DNA from: Shinella sp. WSJ-2
GTDB taxonomy: Bacteria > Pseudomonadota > Alphaproteobacteria > Rhizobiales > Rhizobiaceae
Length of the DNA stretch: 64,000 bases
NCBI RefSeq assembly: GCF_003432075.1
Contig: NZ_QWBU01000014.1
Coordinates: 1-64,000, forward strand
Direction of reading: 5' to 3'
The translations under genes and the position numbers were made by a program. How positions within the stretch are numbered: position 1 is the stretch's first letter; the number at the start of each line of letters is the position of its first letter. The notes under the pieces were generated by a model. The model was not told the DNA's origin, made no database searches, and worked only from the letters and a program-made list of their open reading frames with translations. Below, piece after piece: positions 22,499 through 32,001 of the stretch.

Positions 22499-25112
22499 TC
22501 ACGATCCTCTGCGGTACGACGATGATCTTCTTGGGACGTTGGCCGGCGAGCGCGGCCTTGACGGGCTCGAGCACGAGCACGGCCGCCTCGACCGCACTCT
22601 GGTCCGCATCGCGGGCGATTGTCAAATCCGCTCGCTTCTTTCCATTGATCTGAACGGGCATGGTGATTTCGTTTTCCGCGACAAGCCGGTCATCATAGGT
22701 CGGCCAGGCGACGGTCGCGACGAGACCTTCACCGCCGATCTCGCGCCAGGCCTCTTCGGAGAGATGCGGCGTCATCGGGGCGACGATGCGGATCAGGATG
22801 CCTACGCCTTCGCGCAGCGCCGAGAGCAAATCAGCCGAAGCGGTGCCTGCGGCGGCGTTGGTCAGCGGTGCGGCCAGCGCATTGACGAATTCGTAGATGC
22901 GCGCGACGGCCTTGTTGAAGGCGAGCTTGTCGTAATCAGCCTGAACCGCCTTCAGCGTCTTATGGGCGATCTGCGAGACGGCCAAAGCTTCGCCTTCCGT
23001 ACCCGGGCGGCTTTCGGCGCCCTTGAGCGCGGGGGCCGCTTCGGAGATGAGGCGCCAGACGCGCTGAACGAAACGATGTGCGCCTTCGACGCCGGCTTCC
23101 GACCAGATGACGTCACGGTCCGGCGGGGAGTCGGAGAGAACGAAGAAGCGGGCGGTATCGGCGCCATAGGAGGCGATGATATCGTCGGGATCGACGACGT
23201 TCTTCTTCGACTTCGACATCTTCTCGATGGAGCCGATGGCGATGTCCTCGCCGGTATCGAGATGAACCGCACGGCGCTTGCCGTCCACTTCCTCGATGCG
23301 GATCTCGGCCGGCGTCACCCATTCGCGCTTGCCGTCGATGGCGCGGCTATAGGTTTCATGCACGACCATGCCCTGCGTGAAGAGACCCTTGAAGGGCTCC
23401 TTCAGGTCCAGATGACCGGCCACCTGCATGGCGCGGGTGAAGAAGCGGGAATAGAGCAGATGCAGGATCGCATGCTCGATGCCACCGATATATTGATCGA
23501 CCGGCAACCACGCATTGGCCGCGGCCGGATCCGTCGGGTTGTTTTCCCAGGGCGCGGTGAAGCGGGCGAAATACCAGGACGAATCGACGAAGGTATCCAT
23601 CGTATCCGTTTCGCGGCGGGCATCCTTTCCACACTGCGGGCAGGCGACATGGCGCCAGGTGGGGTGACGGTCGAGCGGGTTGCCCGGCTTGTCGAAGGTG
23701 ACGTCGTCCGGCAGCTGCACTGGCAGGTCGGCCTTCGGCACGGGCACGACGCCGCAGGCTTCGCAATGGATGACCGGGATCGGGCAGCCCCAATAGCGCT
23801 GGCGCGAAATGCCCCAGTCGCGCAGGCGGAAGTTCACCTTGCGCTCGCCGACCGGCGCGTTGCCGAGCGTGGCCGCCGTAAGGCGCTTGGCGACCTCTTC
23901 GAAGGCCTCGTCGGTGCTGAGACCATCCAGGAAGCGCGAATTGATCATGACGCCGTCGCCGACATAGGCCTCGTCACCAATAGCGAAGGTTGCGGCGTCG
24001 CCGTCCTTTGGCATGACGACCGGAACGACGGGCAGGTCATATTTGCGGGCGAAGTCGAGGTCGCGCTGGTCGCCGGACGGGCAGCCGAAGATGGCGCCCG
24101 TGCCGTAGTCCATCAGCACGAAGTTCGCGACATAGACCGGCAGTTCCCAGCTGGGATCGAAGGGATGGCGCACACGGATGCCCGTGTCCATGCCCTTCTT
24201 CTCGGCGGTCTCCAATGCAGCCAGCGACGTGCCGGCGCGGCGGCATTCCTCGCAGAAGGCCATGATTTCGGGATTGGCGGCGGACACTTCCTTGGCCAGC
24301 GGATGATCGGCCGAGATCGCCAGGAACGAGGCGCCGAACAGGGTGTCGGGACGCGTCGTATAGACGGTCACGTCCTTTTCGGCCGTCTCAGCGCCTTCGG
24401 CCATTTGCCAGCGCACCAGCATGCCCTCGGAACGGCCGATCCAGTTCTTCTGCATCAGCCGGACCTTTTCCGGCCACTGGTCGAGCGTCTCCAGCGAATC
24501 GAGCAGGTCCTGGCTGAAATCGGTGATGCGGAAGAACCACTGGGTCAGCTCGCGCTGTTCGACAAGCGCGCCGGAGCGCCAGCCGCGGCCGTCGATGACT
24601 TGCTCGTTGGCGAGAACCGTGTGGTCGACCGGGTCCCAGTTCACCTTGGACTGCTTGCGGTAGACCAGGCCCTTTTCCAGGAAATCCAGAAACAGGTGCT
24701 GCTGGCGCTGATAATATTCGACATCGCAGGTGGCGAATTCGCGCGACCAGTCAAGTGACAGGCCCATCGACTTCAGCTGCTTGCGCATCGTCGCGATGTT
24801 TTCATAGGTCCAGCCCTTGGGGTGGACCTTGTTCTGCATGGCGGCGTTTTCGGCGGGCATGCCAAAGGCGTCCCAGCCCATTGGGTGAAGTACATTGTAG
24901 CCGCGGGCGCGCTTGTAGCGGGCGACGACGTCACCCATCGCATAGTTGCGCACATGGCCCATATGGATGCGGCCCGAGGGATAGGGGAACATCTCTAGGA
25001 CGTAATACTTTTCGCGCGGATCGTCGTTGTCGGTCAGAAAGACGTTCTCGTCGTTCCATTTTGCCTGCCAGCGGGGCTCGGCATCGCGCGGATTGTAACG
25101 TTCGGTGGCCAT
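22485..25112 (-). CDS. leuS: Leucyl-tRNA synthetase
   Basis: An 875-residue class I synthetase. The HIGH-type motif HMGH is at residues 50-53 ([17 protein letters not shown]), the editing (CP1) domain shows [21 protein letters not shown], a zinc-type cysteine pair is seen in CEACG and CPQCG, and the KMSKS loop reads EKMSKSKKN. The C-terminal anticodon and LeuS-specific domains are complete. The ATG at 25112 was chosen because [16 protein letters not shown] is the normal N-terminus. First gene of leuS-lptE-holA. Confidence 0.98.
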   Translation of the reverse strand: MATERYNPRDAEPRWQAKWNDENVFLTDNDDPREKYYVLEMFPYPSGRIHMGHVRNYAMGDVVARYKRARGYNVLHPMGWDAFGMPAENAAMQNKVHPKGWTYENIATMRKQLKSMGLSLDWSREFATCDVEYYQRQQHLFLDFLEKGLVYRKQSKVNWDPVDHTVLANEQVIDGRGWRSGALVEQRELTQWFFRITDFSQDLLDSLETLDQWPEKVRLMQKNWIGRSEGMLVRWQMAEGAETAEKDVTVYTTRPDTLFGASFLAISADHPLAKEVSAANPEIMAFCEECRRAGTSLAALETAEKKGMDTGIRVRHPFDPSWELPVYVANFVLMDYGTGAIFGCPSGDQRDLDFARKYDLPVVPVVMPKDGDAATFAIGDEAYVGDGVMINSRFLDGLSTDEAFEEVAKRLTAATLGNAPVGERKVNFRLRDWGISRQRYWGCPIPVIHCEACGVVPVPKADLPVQLPDDVTFDKPGNPLDRHPTWRHVACPQCGKDARRETDTMDTFVDSSWYFARFTAPWENNPTDPAAANAWLPVDQYIGGIEHAILHLLYSRFFTRAMQVAGHLDLKEPFKGLFTQGMVVHETYSRAIDGKREWVTPAEIRIEEVDGKRRAVHLDTGEDIAIGSIEKMSKSKKNVVDPDDIIASYGADTARFFVLSDSPPDRDVIWSEAGVEGAHRFVQRVWRLISEAAPALKGAESRPGTEGEALAVSQIAHKTLKAVQADYDKLAFNKAVARIYEFVNALAAPLTNAAAGTASADLLSALREGVGILIRIVAPMTPHLSEEAWREIGGEGLVATVAWPTYDDRLVAENEITMPVQINGKKRADLTIARDADQSAVEAAVLVLEPVKAALAGQRPKKIIVVPQRIVNVVV

Positions 25113-25299
25113 GTCTTTGATGTTCCGGAAGTCTTTTGGGAGTTTTGGCGAGCGGTTCGCCCATGCGAATATAGTGGCGAGACCTTCATCATGAAACCGC
25201 CGAAGCGTCAAGTTTTCCGGCCTCGGGCCGGTTTGTCGCGCTTGGCAAGCGGCGTCGTTTTCGCTAGGTCCTGACCCTCGATACCAGAGGAGAGTGACG

Positions 25300-25959
25300 A
25301 TGGAGCTTCAGGACCGCCTCGCAGAGGTTCAGGGCCGGATGAAGAAGGCGGCAGCGGAAGCTGGCCGCAAGCCGGATGCCGTCACGCTCGTCGCGGTGTC
25401 GAAGACGTTCGATGCCGATTCCATCCGCCCGGCCATCGCTGCCGGCCAGCGTGTCTTTGGCGAAAACCGCGTGCAGGAAGCGCAGGGCAAGTGGCCGGAG
25501 CTGCGCGCCGAGACCGACGGTATCGAGCTGCACCTGATCGGCCCGCTGCAATCCAACAAGACCGCCGAGGCCGTGGCGCTGTTCGACGTCATCGAGACGG
25601 TCGATCGTGAAAAGATTGCCCGCACCATCGCCGAGGAGATGAAGCGGCAGGGCCGCAGCCTGCGGCTCTATGTCCAGGTCAATACCGGGCTCGAGCCGCA
25701 GAAAGCGGGCATTGCGCCCGACGATACGATGGCCTTCGTCACCTTTTGCCGCGAGGAACTCGGCCTTTCCATCGAAGGGCTGATGTGCATTCCGCCGGCG
25801 GAGGAAAATCCCGGCCCGCATTTCGCGCTGCTGGCCAAGCTCGCCGAGCGCTGCGGTCTGGAAAAACTCTCCATGGGCATGTCCGGCGACTACGACGTCG
25901 CCATCGGTTTTGGCGCGACCTCGGTGCGCGTCGGTTCGGCGATCTTCGGAACGCGCTGA
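25300..25959 (+). CDS. yggS: YggS/PLPBP family pyridoxal-phosphate homeostasis protein
   Basis: A 219-residue single-domain PLP-binding TIM barrel. The lysine that holds PLP is K35 in LVAVSKTF; other family motifs are [24 protein letters not shown] and the C-terminal [28 protein letters not shown]. The family buffers vitamin B6 and amino-acid pools and has no known catalytic activity. The ATG at 25300 is used, with AGGAG seven bases upstream; the GTG at 25294 is too close to that ribosome site. Confidence 0.93.
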   Translation: MELQDRLAEVQGRMKKAAAEAGRKPDAVTLVAVSKTFDADSIRPAIAAGQRVFGENRVQEAQGKWPELRAETDGIELHLIGPLQSNKTAEAVALFDVIETVDREKIARTIAEEMKRQGRSLRLYVQVNTGLEPQKAGIAPDDTMAFVTFCREELGLSIEGLMCIPPAEENPGPHFALLAKLAERCGLEKLSMGMSGDYDVAIGFGATSVRVGSAIFGTR

Positions 25960-26110
25960 CGTCGGGAACGCGCCGTTCCCGGATTGACGAACGGCAAGAA
26001 ACGAGCCGGCCTTTTGAGGCTTTGGTCTGGCTTTGCGGATTGCCCGCCCTCTCCTATTCTTCCCGCCGAGGAACCGGCCGTTGATCGGCTGCGCATGGCG
26101 GGAGGAAGCG

Positions 26111-28009
26111 ATGCAAAAAACCTATGCCGAGATCTATCGGGCGTGGAAGGACGATCACCACGCGCATTGGCGTGAGGCCGCGCGGGCTATCGACTGGTTC
26201 ACGGAGCCGACGGAGATCTTCAATAGCACCCAGGGGGTTTATGGCCGATGGTTTCCCGATGCGCGCGGCAATACCTGTCATAACTGCGTCGATCGCCATG
26301 TGGCGGCGGGTCGCGGTGACGTCGCGGCGCTGATCTATGACAGCCCGGTGACCGGCCGGAAGGCCCGTTTCTCCTATGCCGAACTGCTTGAGCGCGTCAA
26401 CGCCATGGCCGCGGTGCTGGTCGATCAGGGCGTGGAACAGGGCGACCGGGTCATCCTCTATATGCCGATGATCCCCGAGGCGATTTTCGCCATGCTGGCT
26501 TGTGCGCGGATTGGTGCCATCCATTCCGTGGTGTTCGGCGGCTTTGCCGCAAGTGAGCTTGCCGCGCGCATCGACGATTCGGCGGCGAAGCTTGTCGTGA
26601 CGGCGAGCTGCGGCATCGAGCCAAACCGTGTCGTCGCCTACAAGCCGCTGCTCGATGCCGCCATCGACCTGGCCCGCCACAAGCCGGACTATTGCCTCGT
26701 GCTGCAGCGGCCGGAGCTTGCCGCGACGCTGCAGGATGACCGGGATATCGATCTGGGTGCCGCGCTTGACGCGGCCCGTGGGCGCACCGTCGCCTGCGCA
26801 CCGCTGGCGGCGACCGATCCGCTTTACATCCTCTACACGTCAGGCACGACAGGCCAGCCGAAGGGCGTCATTCGCGACAATGGCGGCCATATGGTCGCGC
26901 TCGCCTGGACCATGCGGGCGCTCTACGGCGTGAAACCCGGCGAGGTCTACTGGGCGGCGTCGGATATCGGCTGGGTCGTCGGCCATTCCTATATCGTCTA
27001 TGCGCCCCTGCTGAACGGCAGCACGACGGTGCTCTATGAGGGCAAGCCGATCGGCACGCCGGATGCCGGCGCCTTCTGGCGGGTGGTGGAGGAGTACAAG
27101 GTCTCCGTGCTTTTCACGGCGCCGACGGCCTTCCGCGCCATTCGCAAGGAGGATCCCGAAGGTGCCCTTGTGAAACACTACGATCTCTCCAGCCTGCGGG
27201 CGCTGTTCCTCGCCGGCGAGCGCGCCGATCCCGATACGCTGCGCTGGGCCGAAGCCGTGCTCGGCGTTCCCGTCATCGATCACTGGTGGCAGACGGAGAC
27301 CGGATGGGCGATCGTCGGCAATCCGCTCGGCCTCGATGCGCTGCCGGTGAAACATGGTTCGCCCACCGTGCCCATGCCGGGCTACGATCTTCATGTGCTC
27401 GACGATGCGGGTCACGAGGTCCCGGCCGGCACGCTCGGCAATATCGCCATCAAGCTCCCCCTCCCCCCGGGTTGCCTGCCGAGCTTCTGGAATGCCGACG
27501 AACGGTTCCGCGTCGCCTGCCTGTCGGAATTCCCCGGCTACTACAAGACAGCGGATGCCGGTTATATCGACGATGACGGCTACGTCTTCATCATGTCGCG
27601 CACCGACGACATCATAAATGTCGCCGGCCACCGCCTTTCGACGGGGGCGATGGAGGAGGTCTGCGCCGGCCATCCCGACGTGGCCGAATGCGCGGTCATC
27701 GGCGTTGCCGACGGCATTAAGGGCCAGGCGCCGGCCGGATTTCTCGTGCTGAAGAGCAATGTTTCACGTGAATCATCGCTCGTAGAGGCGGAGGTGGTGG
27801 GGTTGGTGCGTGAGAAAATCGGCCCCGTCGCCGCCTTCAAGATGGCGATCTGCGTGAAGCGTCTGCCCAAGACCCGCTCGGGAAAAATCCTGCGCGGTAC
27901 GATGCAGAAGATCGCCGACCGGGAGGATTGGAAGATGCCGGCGACGATCGATGATCCCGCCATTCTGGAGGAGATCGCCGAGATTCTTGCGGCACGGCGG
28001 ATCGGGTAG
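26111..28009 (+). CDS. prpE: Propionyl-CoA synthetase-like acyl-CoA synthetase
   Basis: A 632-residue adenylate-forming ligase of the Acs/PrpE group. The P-loop motif reads LYILYTSGTTGQPKGVIRDNGGH, the A5-type motif DHWWQTETGW, and the C-terminal acetylation-site lysine is K592 in PKTRSGKILRGTM. PrpE proteins activate propionate (and less well acetate) to the CoA thioester; the RDNGGHMVALAWTM wording favours PrpE over Acs. The ATG at 26111 follows GGAGGAAGCG. A parS-like site is embedded near codon 552. No prp cluster partners are nearby, so the pathway role is inferred. Confidence 0.88.
   Translation: MQKTYAEIYRAWKDDHHAHWREAARAIDWFTEPTEIFNSTQGVYGRWFPDARGNTCHNCVDRHVAAGRGDVAALIYDSPVTGRKARFSYAELLERVNAMAAVLVDQGVEQGDRVILYMPMIPEAIFAMLACARIGAIHSVVFGGFAASELAARIDDSAAKLVVTASCGIEPNRVVAYKPLLDAAIDLARHKPDYCLVLQRPELAATLQDDRDIDLGAALDAARGRTVACAPLAATDPLYILYTSGTTGQPKGVIRDNGGHMVALAWTMRALYGVKPGEVYWAASDIGWVVGHSYIVYAPLLNGSTTVLYEGKPIGTPDAGAFWRVVEEYKVSVLFTAPTAFRAIRKEDPEGALVKHYDLSSLRALFLAGERADPDTLRWAEAVLGVPVIDHWWQTETGWAIVGNPLGLDALPVKHGSPTVPMPGYDLHVLDDAGHEVPAGTLGNIAIKLPLPPGCLPSFWNADERFRVACLSEFPGYYKTADAGYIDDDGYVFIMSRTDDIINVAGHRLSTGAMEEVCAGHPDVAECAVIGVADGIKGQAPAGFLVLKSNVSRESSLVEAEVVGLVREKIGPVAAFKMAICVKRLPKTRSGKILRGTMQKIADREDWKMPATIDDPAILEEIAEILAARRIG
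27760..27775. other. parS-like ParB-binding site 5
   Basis: TGTTTCACGTGAATCA, 15 of 16 positions and identical to site 1, lies inside the prpE coding sequence (NVSRESS). It is the outermost site, about 8 kb beyond parB. Confidence 0.85.
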
Positions 28010-28774
28010 CGGTTTCTTCTTGCCGCCTTTGATGCACGCAAGGGGAGCCCGGGAGACAGATCGGCTCCCCTGCCCTCCGTTCGATGTGCGTTTGCCGGGA
28101 GGATCCATAGCCACACGGCAAACCTTCTGGCAATTTCACATTCCCGTTTTCCCCGCCCTCCGAACCTGTGCCTACAATTTCTCCATCCCGCCGCGGATAC
28201 ACTGCCAGGCGTGGCAGCGAGGCGGGATCGGCGCGGGGTGTGGGGAAGAGACGCAGAACCTCACGCACCGGGCCTGCGGAAAGTGGTCTCCCTCCGGCGA
28301 CATGGGGGAAGCGATGGGGTGTCGGACCAGCCCTGTCGTTTCATGCTCCAGACGGCGCGCCGGATGTGCCTGTGCGGCACGCAAGGAGGCCGGGACTGGC
28401 GGATGCGTCGGCATCGTCCGCCGGACGGGAACACGCTGGAAGGTGAAAACCTTCCGTCGCGATCGCCAGAGCGTGCGGTCGCGATGTCAAAACGGCGCTC
28501 TCCCCTCCGGAAACCGGCGAACGACATCAGCCATCCCGGCCTTTGCAGAGGGACCGGAGTCGCAGGCAAAAACCGCTGAACGGGGCGCTGAAAGGTGCCA
28601 CATACAATACATCAAACGAGGCAGCTTCCAGCGCCCCGTCCGAAATGCTCTTTGGAAACCCACGGGCGGAAAATCCGCCGCGTGGGTGAAGCCGTTGGCA
28701 ATTCGGCGTCTCGGGGCCAGCATTGCCGCCAAACTCTTTCCCTTTCGCCGGAACATGCGCTAAGGGCATCAGCC
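28010..28774. other. 765-bp gap without convincing gene, containing two inverted repeats
   Basis: No reading frame here has a credible protein: the open frames on both strands are Arg/Pro/Cys-rich and lack ribosome sites. Just after prpE is a hairpin GGGGAGCC / GGCTCCCC (28042-28070) without T-run. A second inverted repeat has perfect 10-bp arms CGGGGCGCTG (28581-28590) and CAGCGCCCCG (28629-28638) around a 38-base less GC-rich loop. I found no thiamine (THI-box) riboswitch motif before thiN. The region could host a small RNA or a decayed gene. Confidence 0.5.
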
Positions 28775-29440
28775 ATGACCATACCGGCCCCGATAGACCA
28801 AACCTTCGTCGTCCTTCTCGGCGGCGCGCTTGCGGTGACGCCGCGGGTGCGGGCCGATATCGTCGGCGCGCGCTTCGTCGCGGCCGATGGCGGGATGCGG
28901 CATGCCGCAACGCTTGGCGTCACACCGGAAATCTGGGTGGGCGATTTCGATTCTACGTCGGACGATCTCATCGCCACCTGGCCCGGCGTCGAGCGTCAAC
29001 CCTATCCCGTCGCCAAGAACGAAACCGATGGGGCGATCGCCGTTTCCGTCGCCACGGATCGCGGCGCAAAGGACATCGTGCTGGTCGGCGCGCTCGGCGG
29101 CGATCGCAGCGACCATGCGCTGATGCATCTGCTCCATGCGGTGTCGCTTGCCGAAGGCGGCCATGCGATCAAGCTTACCTCCGGCGAGGAGGAAGCCTGG
29201 CCGCTCCTGCCGGGCAGCCGCAATATCGACCTGCCGAAGGGCAGCCTGTTTTCGATCCTCGGCCTCTCGCCGCTGGCGGGCCTCTTCATCGGCAATGTGC
29301 GCTATCCGCTGAATGATTTCTCGTTGCCCTTCGGCTCGTCGCGCACCATTTCCAACGTCGCCGAAGGCCCGATCCGCCTTTCGCTTGCCTCCGGCCGCGC
29401 GATCCTCATCGCCCGGCCCTATGATCTCTCAGGAGCCTGA
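28775..29440 (+). CDS. thiN: Thiamine pyrophosphokinase
   Basis: A 221-residue ThiN-type enzyme that transfers pyrophosphate from ATP to thiamine. The motifs VAADGGMRHAATLGVTPEIWVGDFDSTS, KNETDGAIAVSVA and VLVGALGGDRSDHALMHLLHA are the family core; the C-terminal part has SLPFGSSRTISNVAEGPIRLSLASG. In rhizobia it often neighbours a thiBPQ transporter, but none is present here. It sits 3 bases before the TTG-started ABC-F gene, so the two are probably co-transcribed. Confidence 0.9.
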   Translation: MTIPAPIDQTFVVLLGGALAVTPRVRADIVGARFVAADGGMRHAATLGVTPEIWVGDFDSTSDDLIATWPGVERQPYPVAKNETDGAIAVSVATDRGAKDIVLVGALGGDRSDHALMHLLHAVSLAEGGHAIKLTSGEEEAWPLLPGSRNIDLPKGSLFSILGLSPLAGLFIGNVRYPLNDFSLPFGSSRTISNVAEGPIRLSLASGRAILIARPYDLSGA

Positions 29441-29443
29441 TCC

Positions 29444-31273
29444 TTGGCACCGCCCATTCTCAAACTCGATGATATCTTCCTCAGCTTCGGCGGCACGCCG
29501 CTGCTTGCAGGCGCCAACCTGCAAGTGGAACCCGGCGACCGCATTTCGCTTGTCGGCCGCAACGGCTCGGGCAAGTCGACGCTGATGAAGATCGCCGCAG
29601 GCCTGGCCGAGGCGCAGTCGGGCGAGGTCTTCCGCCACCCCTCGGCAACGATCCGCTACCTGCACCAGGCGCCGGATTTCGACGGCTACGACACGGTCGC
29701 GGCCTATGCAGAAGCGGGCCTTGGCCCGAGCGATGATCCTTACCGCGTCACCTACCTGCTCGAGCATCTCGGCCTCGACGGTACGGAGGATCCGAAGTCG
29801 CTGTCGGGCGGCGAGGCGCGTCGTGCGGCGCTCGCCCGCGTCATGGCGCCGGAGCCGGATATCCTTTTGCTCGACGAGCCGACGAACCATCTCGACCTGC
29901 CGACCATCGAATGGCTGGAAGGCGAGCTGCAATCGACCCGCTCGGCGCTTGTCGTGATCTCGCACGACCGTCGTTTTCTCGAAAAGGTCTCCAACGCCAC
30001 CGTCTGGCTCGATCGCGGCCAGTCGCGACGGCTGAACCGCGGCTTCGGCCATTTCGAGGCCTGGCGCGACGAGGTGCTGGAGGCCGAGGAACTGGAGCAG
30101 CACAAACTCGGCAAGGCGATCGAGCGCGAGGAACACTGGCTGCGCTACGGCGTGACGGCGCGCCGCAAGCGCAACATGCGCCGCCTGGGCGCGCTGCACG
30201 ACCTTCGCGCCCGCTACCGCGGCCACAAGGGCCCCCAGGGCAGCGTGCAGGCCAGCGCCTCCGATGCGCAGGAGTCCGGCAAGCTTGTCATCGAGGCGGA
30301 AAAGATCACCAAGAGCTACGGCGAGCGCACCATCGTCGCGCCCTTCTCCATCCGTGTGCATCGCGGCGATTGCATCGGCCTCGTCGGCCCGAACGGTGCC
30401 GGCAAGACCACGCTGCTCAAGATGCTCACCGGCCAGCTCGCGCCCGACAGCGGCACGGTGAAGCTCGGCACCAATCTGGAGATCGCCACGCTCGATCAGC
30501 GCCGCGAGGACCTGAACCTCGACGACACGCTTGCCCATTACCTCACCGATGGGCGCGGCGAGAACCTGCTGGTCAACGGCGAACAGCGCCATGTCACCGG
30601 CTATATGAAGGAATTCCTCTTCCAGCCGGAACAGGCCCGCACGCCGATCCGCAATCTCTCGGGCGGCGAGCGCGCCCGCCTCATGCTGGCGCGCATCCTG
30701 TCGCGGCCGACCAACCTGCTCATCCTCGACGAACCGACCAACGACCTCGACATTGAGACACTGGACCTGCTTCAGGAAATCGTCGCCGGTTTTGCCGGCA
30801 CGGTGCTGCTCGTCAGCCACGACCGCGACTTTTTGGACCGCACCGTCACCTCGACCATCGCACCCGCCGATCCGGAAAACCCGGATGGACGCTGGATCGA
30901 ATATGCCGGCGGCTATACCGACATGATGGCGCAGCGCCGCGGCGCGATCGAAGAAAAGCGCAAGGCGGACAAGGCCGAAAAGGCCAAGGCCGCCGAAGCC
31001 GCGCCGGCTGCCGCTTCTTCCGACGGCAAGGCCAAGGCAAAACTCTCCTACAAGCAGAAATTCGCGCTGGAAAACCTGCCGAAGGAAATGGAGAAGGCGG
31101 AAAAGGAGATCGCCGCCCGCGAGGCGAAGATGGCCGACCCGAACCTCTTCACCAAGGACCCCGCCACCTTCAACAAGCTTGCTGCGGAGATGGAAAAGCT
31201 GCGCGCCTCGCTGACGAAGATGGAAGAGGAATGGCTGGAACTGGAAATGCTGCGGGAGGAACTGGAGGGCTGA
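29444..31273 (+). CDS. ABC-F family ATPase (Uup-type)
   Basis: A 609-residue soluble protein with two ABC domains. First: Walker A GRNGSGKST (38-46), signature LSGGEARRAALA, Walker B DILLLDEPTNHLD. Second: GPNGAGKTT, LSGGERARLML, LLILDEPTNDLD. A linker rich in charged residues between the domains and a Lys/Ala/Glu-rich C-terminal coiled coil (after about 510) fit Uup rather than EttA. ABC-F proteins act on ribosomes; Uup has also been linked to DNA structures and transposon excision. The start is TTG 29444, with AGGAG eight bases upstream. Confidence 0.9.
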   Translation: MAPPILKLDDIFLSFGGTPLLAGANLQVEPGDRISLVGRNGSGKSTLMKIAAGLAEAQSGEVFRHPSATIRYLHQAPDFDGYDTVAAYAEAGLGPSDDPYRVTYLLEHLGLDGTEDPKSLSGGEARRAALARVMAPEPDILLLDEPTNHLDLPTIEWLEGELQSTRSALVVISHDRRFLEKVSNATVWLDRGQSRRLNRGFGHFEAWRDEVLEAEELEQHKLGKAIEREEHWLRYGVTARRKRNMRRLGALHDLRARYRGHKGPQGSVQASASDAQESGKLVIEAEKITKSYGERTIVAPFSIRVHRGDCIGLVGPNGAGKTTLLKMLTGQLAPDSGTVKLGTNLEIATLDQRREDLNLDDTLAHYLTDGRGENLLVNGEQRHVTGYMKEFLFQPEQARTPIRNLSGGERARLMLARILSRPTNLLILDEPTNDLDIETLDLLQEIVAGFAGTVLLVSHDRDFLDRTVTSTIAPADPENPDGRWIEYAGGYTDMMAQRRGAIEEKRKADKAEKAKAAEAAPAAASSDGKAKAKLSYKQKFALENLPKEMEKAEKEIAAREAKMADPNLFTKDPATFNKLAAEMEKLRASLTKMEEEWLELEMLREELEG

Positions 31274-31304
31274 GTGCGTCCGAAGCACGCGCTGCCCTCT
31301 CCGT

Positions 31305-31385
31305 CGTCATGCTCGGGCTTGACCCGAGCATCCATCGCCTCCGGTGCGGTATGGATCCTCGGCTCGAGGCCGAGGATGACGGCGG
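31305..31385. repeat. RIME-like palindromic intergenic repeat
   Basis: Two linked palindromes: ATGCTCGGG / CCCGAGCAT (31309-31331) and ATCCTCGG / CCGAGGAT (31355-31377), joined by a short spacer and flanked by GTCAT and ATGAC. This is the wording of the rhizobial intergenic mosaic elements (RIME); a shorter relative lies at 39395. Confidence 0.7.
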
Positions 31386-31503
31386 TGGCGGAGATTGAAG
31401 GCCTGTTCCATCCGAAACAGCGCAGATGACGAGGCCATGGGACAGTCGGGTCATTGGATGAGAAGCGCTCATCCTGCAACCCGAAAGAGATCAGGAGCCT
31501 CCC

Positions 31504-31761
31504 ATGCGCAAGTTCATCATGTCCGCCGTCGTCGCCGCTGTCGCTGCCTTATCCTTCGCCGCCCCATCTCAGGCCGGCTATTACGGCTATAAAAATTACG
31601 GCTACGGCCACAAGCATCATAGCTACAAGAAGCATCACGGTTACAAGAAACATTATGGTGGCCACTACGGCTACAAGAAGCACTATGGCTACAAGAAGCA
31701 CTACGGTAGCTACGGCTACAACAGCCACAACGGCTACAGCTTCTCGTTCGGCTACTACTGA
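31504..31761 (+). CDS. Small secreted Tyr/His/Lys/Gly-repeat protein
   Basis: An 85-residue protein with a clear signal peptide (MRKFIMSAVVAAVAALSFAAPSQA, cleavage about 24/25). The mature 61 residues consist almost only of Gly, Tyr, Lys, His, Ser and Asn, built from repeats of the type YGYKKHYG and ending YSFSFGYY. A good ribosome site (AGGAG, six bases before the ATG) and a strong terminator downstream support it as a real one-gene unit. I recognise no named family. Its composition suggests a cell-surface or periplasmic protein able to bind metal ions or surfaces, but this is inference only. Low-complexity repeats were checked not to be an artefact: signal peptide and repeat are in the same frame. 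Confidence 0.75.
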   Translation: MRKFIMSAVVAAVAALSFAAPSQAGYYGYKNYGYGHKHHSYKKHHGYKKHYGGHYGYKKHYGYKKHYGSYGYNSHNGYSFSFGYY

Positions 31762-31785
31762 GCCCTTCGCCGCCATCTCTGACCG

Positions 31786-31816
31786 AGGCCCGGATGCCCG
31801 CCGCATCCGGGCCTTA
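31786..31816 (+). terminator. Terminator of the Tyr/His/Lys-repeat gene
   Basis: Perfect 12-bp stem AGGCCCGGATGC / GCATCCGGGCCT with a 5-base loop, followed by TATA, 24 bases after the stop. The poor T-run is offset by a very stable stem. Confidence 0.7.
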
Positions 31817-31836
31817 TAGACTCAAGGGCTGACGGA

Positions 31837-31864
31837 TTGATTCGCAGGCGCAGTGGCGCTATTG
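31837..31864 (+). promoter_or_regulatory. Possible promoter of metA
   Basis: TTGATT (31837) and CTATTG (31859) are spaced by 16 bases and resemble the -35 and -10 boxes used by alphaproteobacterial sigma factor RpoD. Transcription would start at the very beginning of the riboswitch. Confidence 0.4.
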
Positions 31865-31870
31865 AAATGC

Positions 31871-31925
31871 CTCGTGGTGATTTGGCCGGCCGGCTTGCAG
31901 CCACGTTAAACAAGTCGCTAAAGGG
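31871..31925 (+). promoter_or_regulatory. SAM-II riboswitch upstream of metA
   Basis: The strand reads CTCGTGGTGATTTGGCC, then GGCTTGCAGCCACGTTAAA and GTCGCTAAAGG, matching the conserved SAM-II (metA motif) consensus: P1 pairs CGTGG (31873-31877) with CCACG (31901-31905), and GCTAAA near 31917-31922 completes the pseudoknot. SAM-II elements bind S-adenosylmethionine and lower expression of methionine genes in alphaproteobacteria. It precedes metA by about 75 bases. Confidence 0.92.
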
Positions 31926-31950
31926 CCGCGCGAGGAAGAGCCTTACGTGG

Positions 31951-31985
31951 ACCGGTTGCGACATCGTTGCGGCCGGTTTTTGTTT
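31951..31985 (+). terminator. Attenuator-like terminator between the SAM-II riboswitch and metA
   Basis: Hairpin ACCGGTTGCGAC / GTTGCGGCCGGT (31951-31977, with several G-T pairs) followed by TTTTTGTTTT. It lies before the metA start, so transcription must pass it; SAM binding upstream could favour its formation. Confidence 0.75.
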
Positions 31986-32001
31986 TGGATCGAGTTGAGA
32001 C

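Noticed and set aside
22443-24758. 771-codon plus-strand open frame across leuS
   Set aside because: Antisense to leucyl-tRNA synthetase with all motifs; shadow frame.
27951-28763. 270-codon open frame in the prpE-thiN gap
   Set aside because: Overlaps the prpE end, rich in Arg, Cys and Pro, no ribosome site and no recognisable domain. I treat the gap as non-coding.
28640-28774. Thiamine riboswitch before thiN
   Set aside because: CTGAGA and the ACCTGATC-type core are not present; only a loose resemblance to the end of the motif.
31600-31740. Short tandem DNA repeats resembling a CRISPR or minisatellite
   Set aside because: The repeats are in frame and encode YGYKKHYG units after a signal peptide; no constant spacers.
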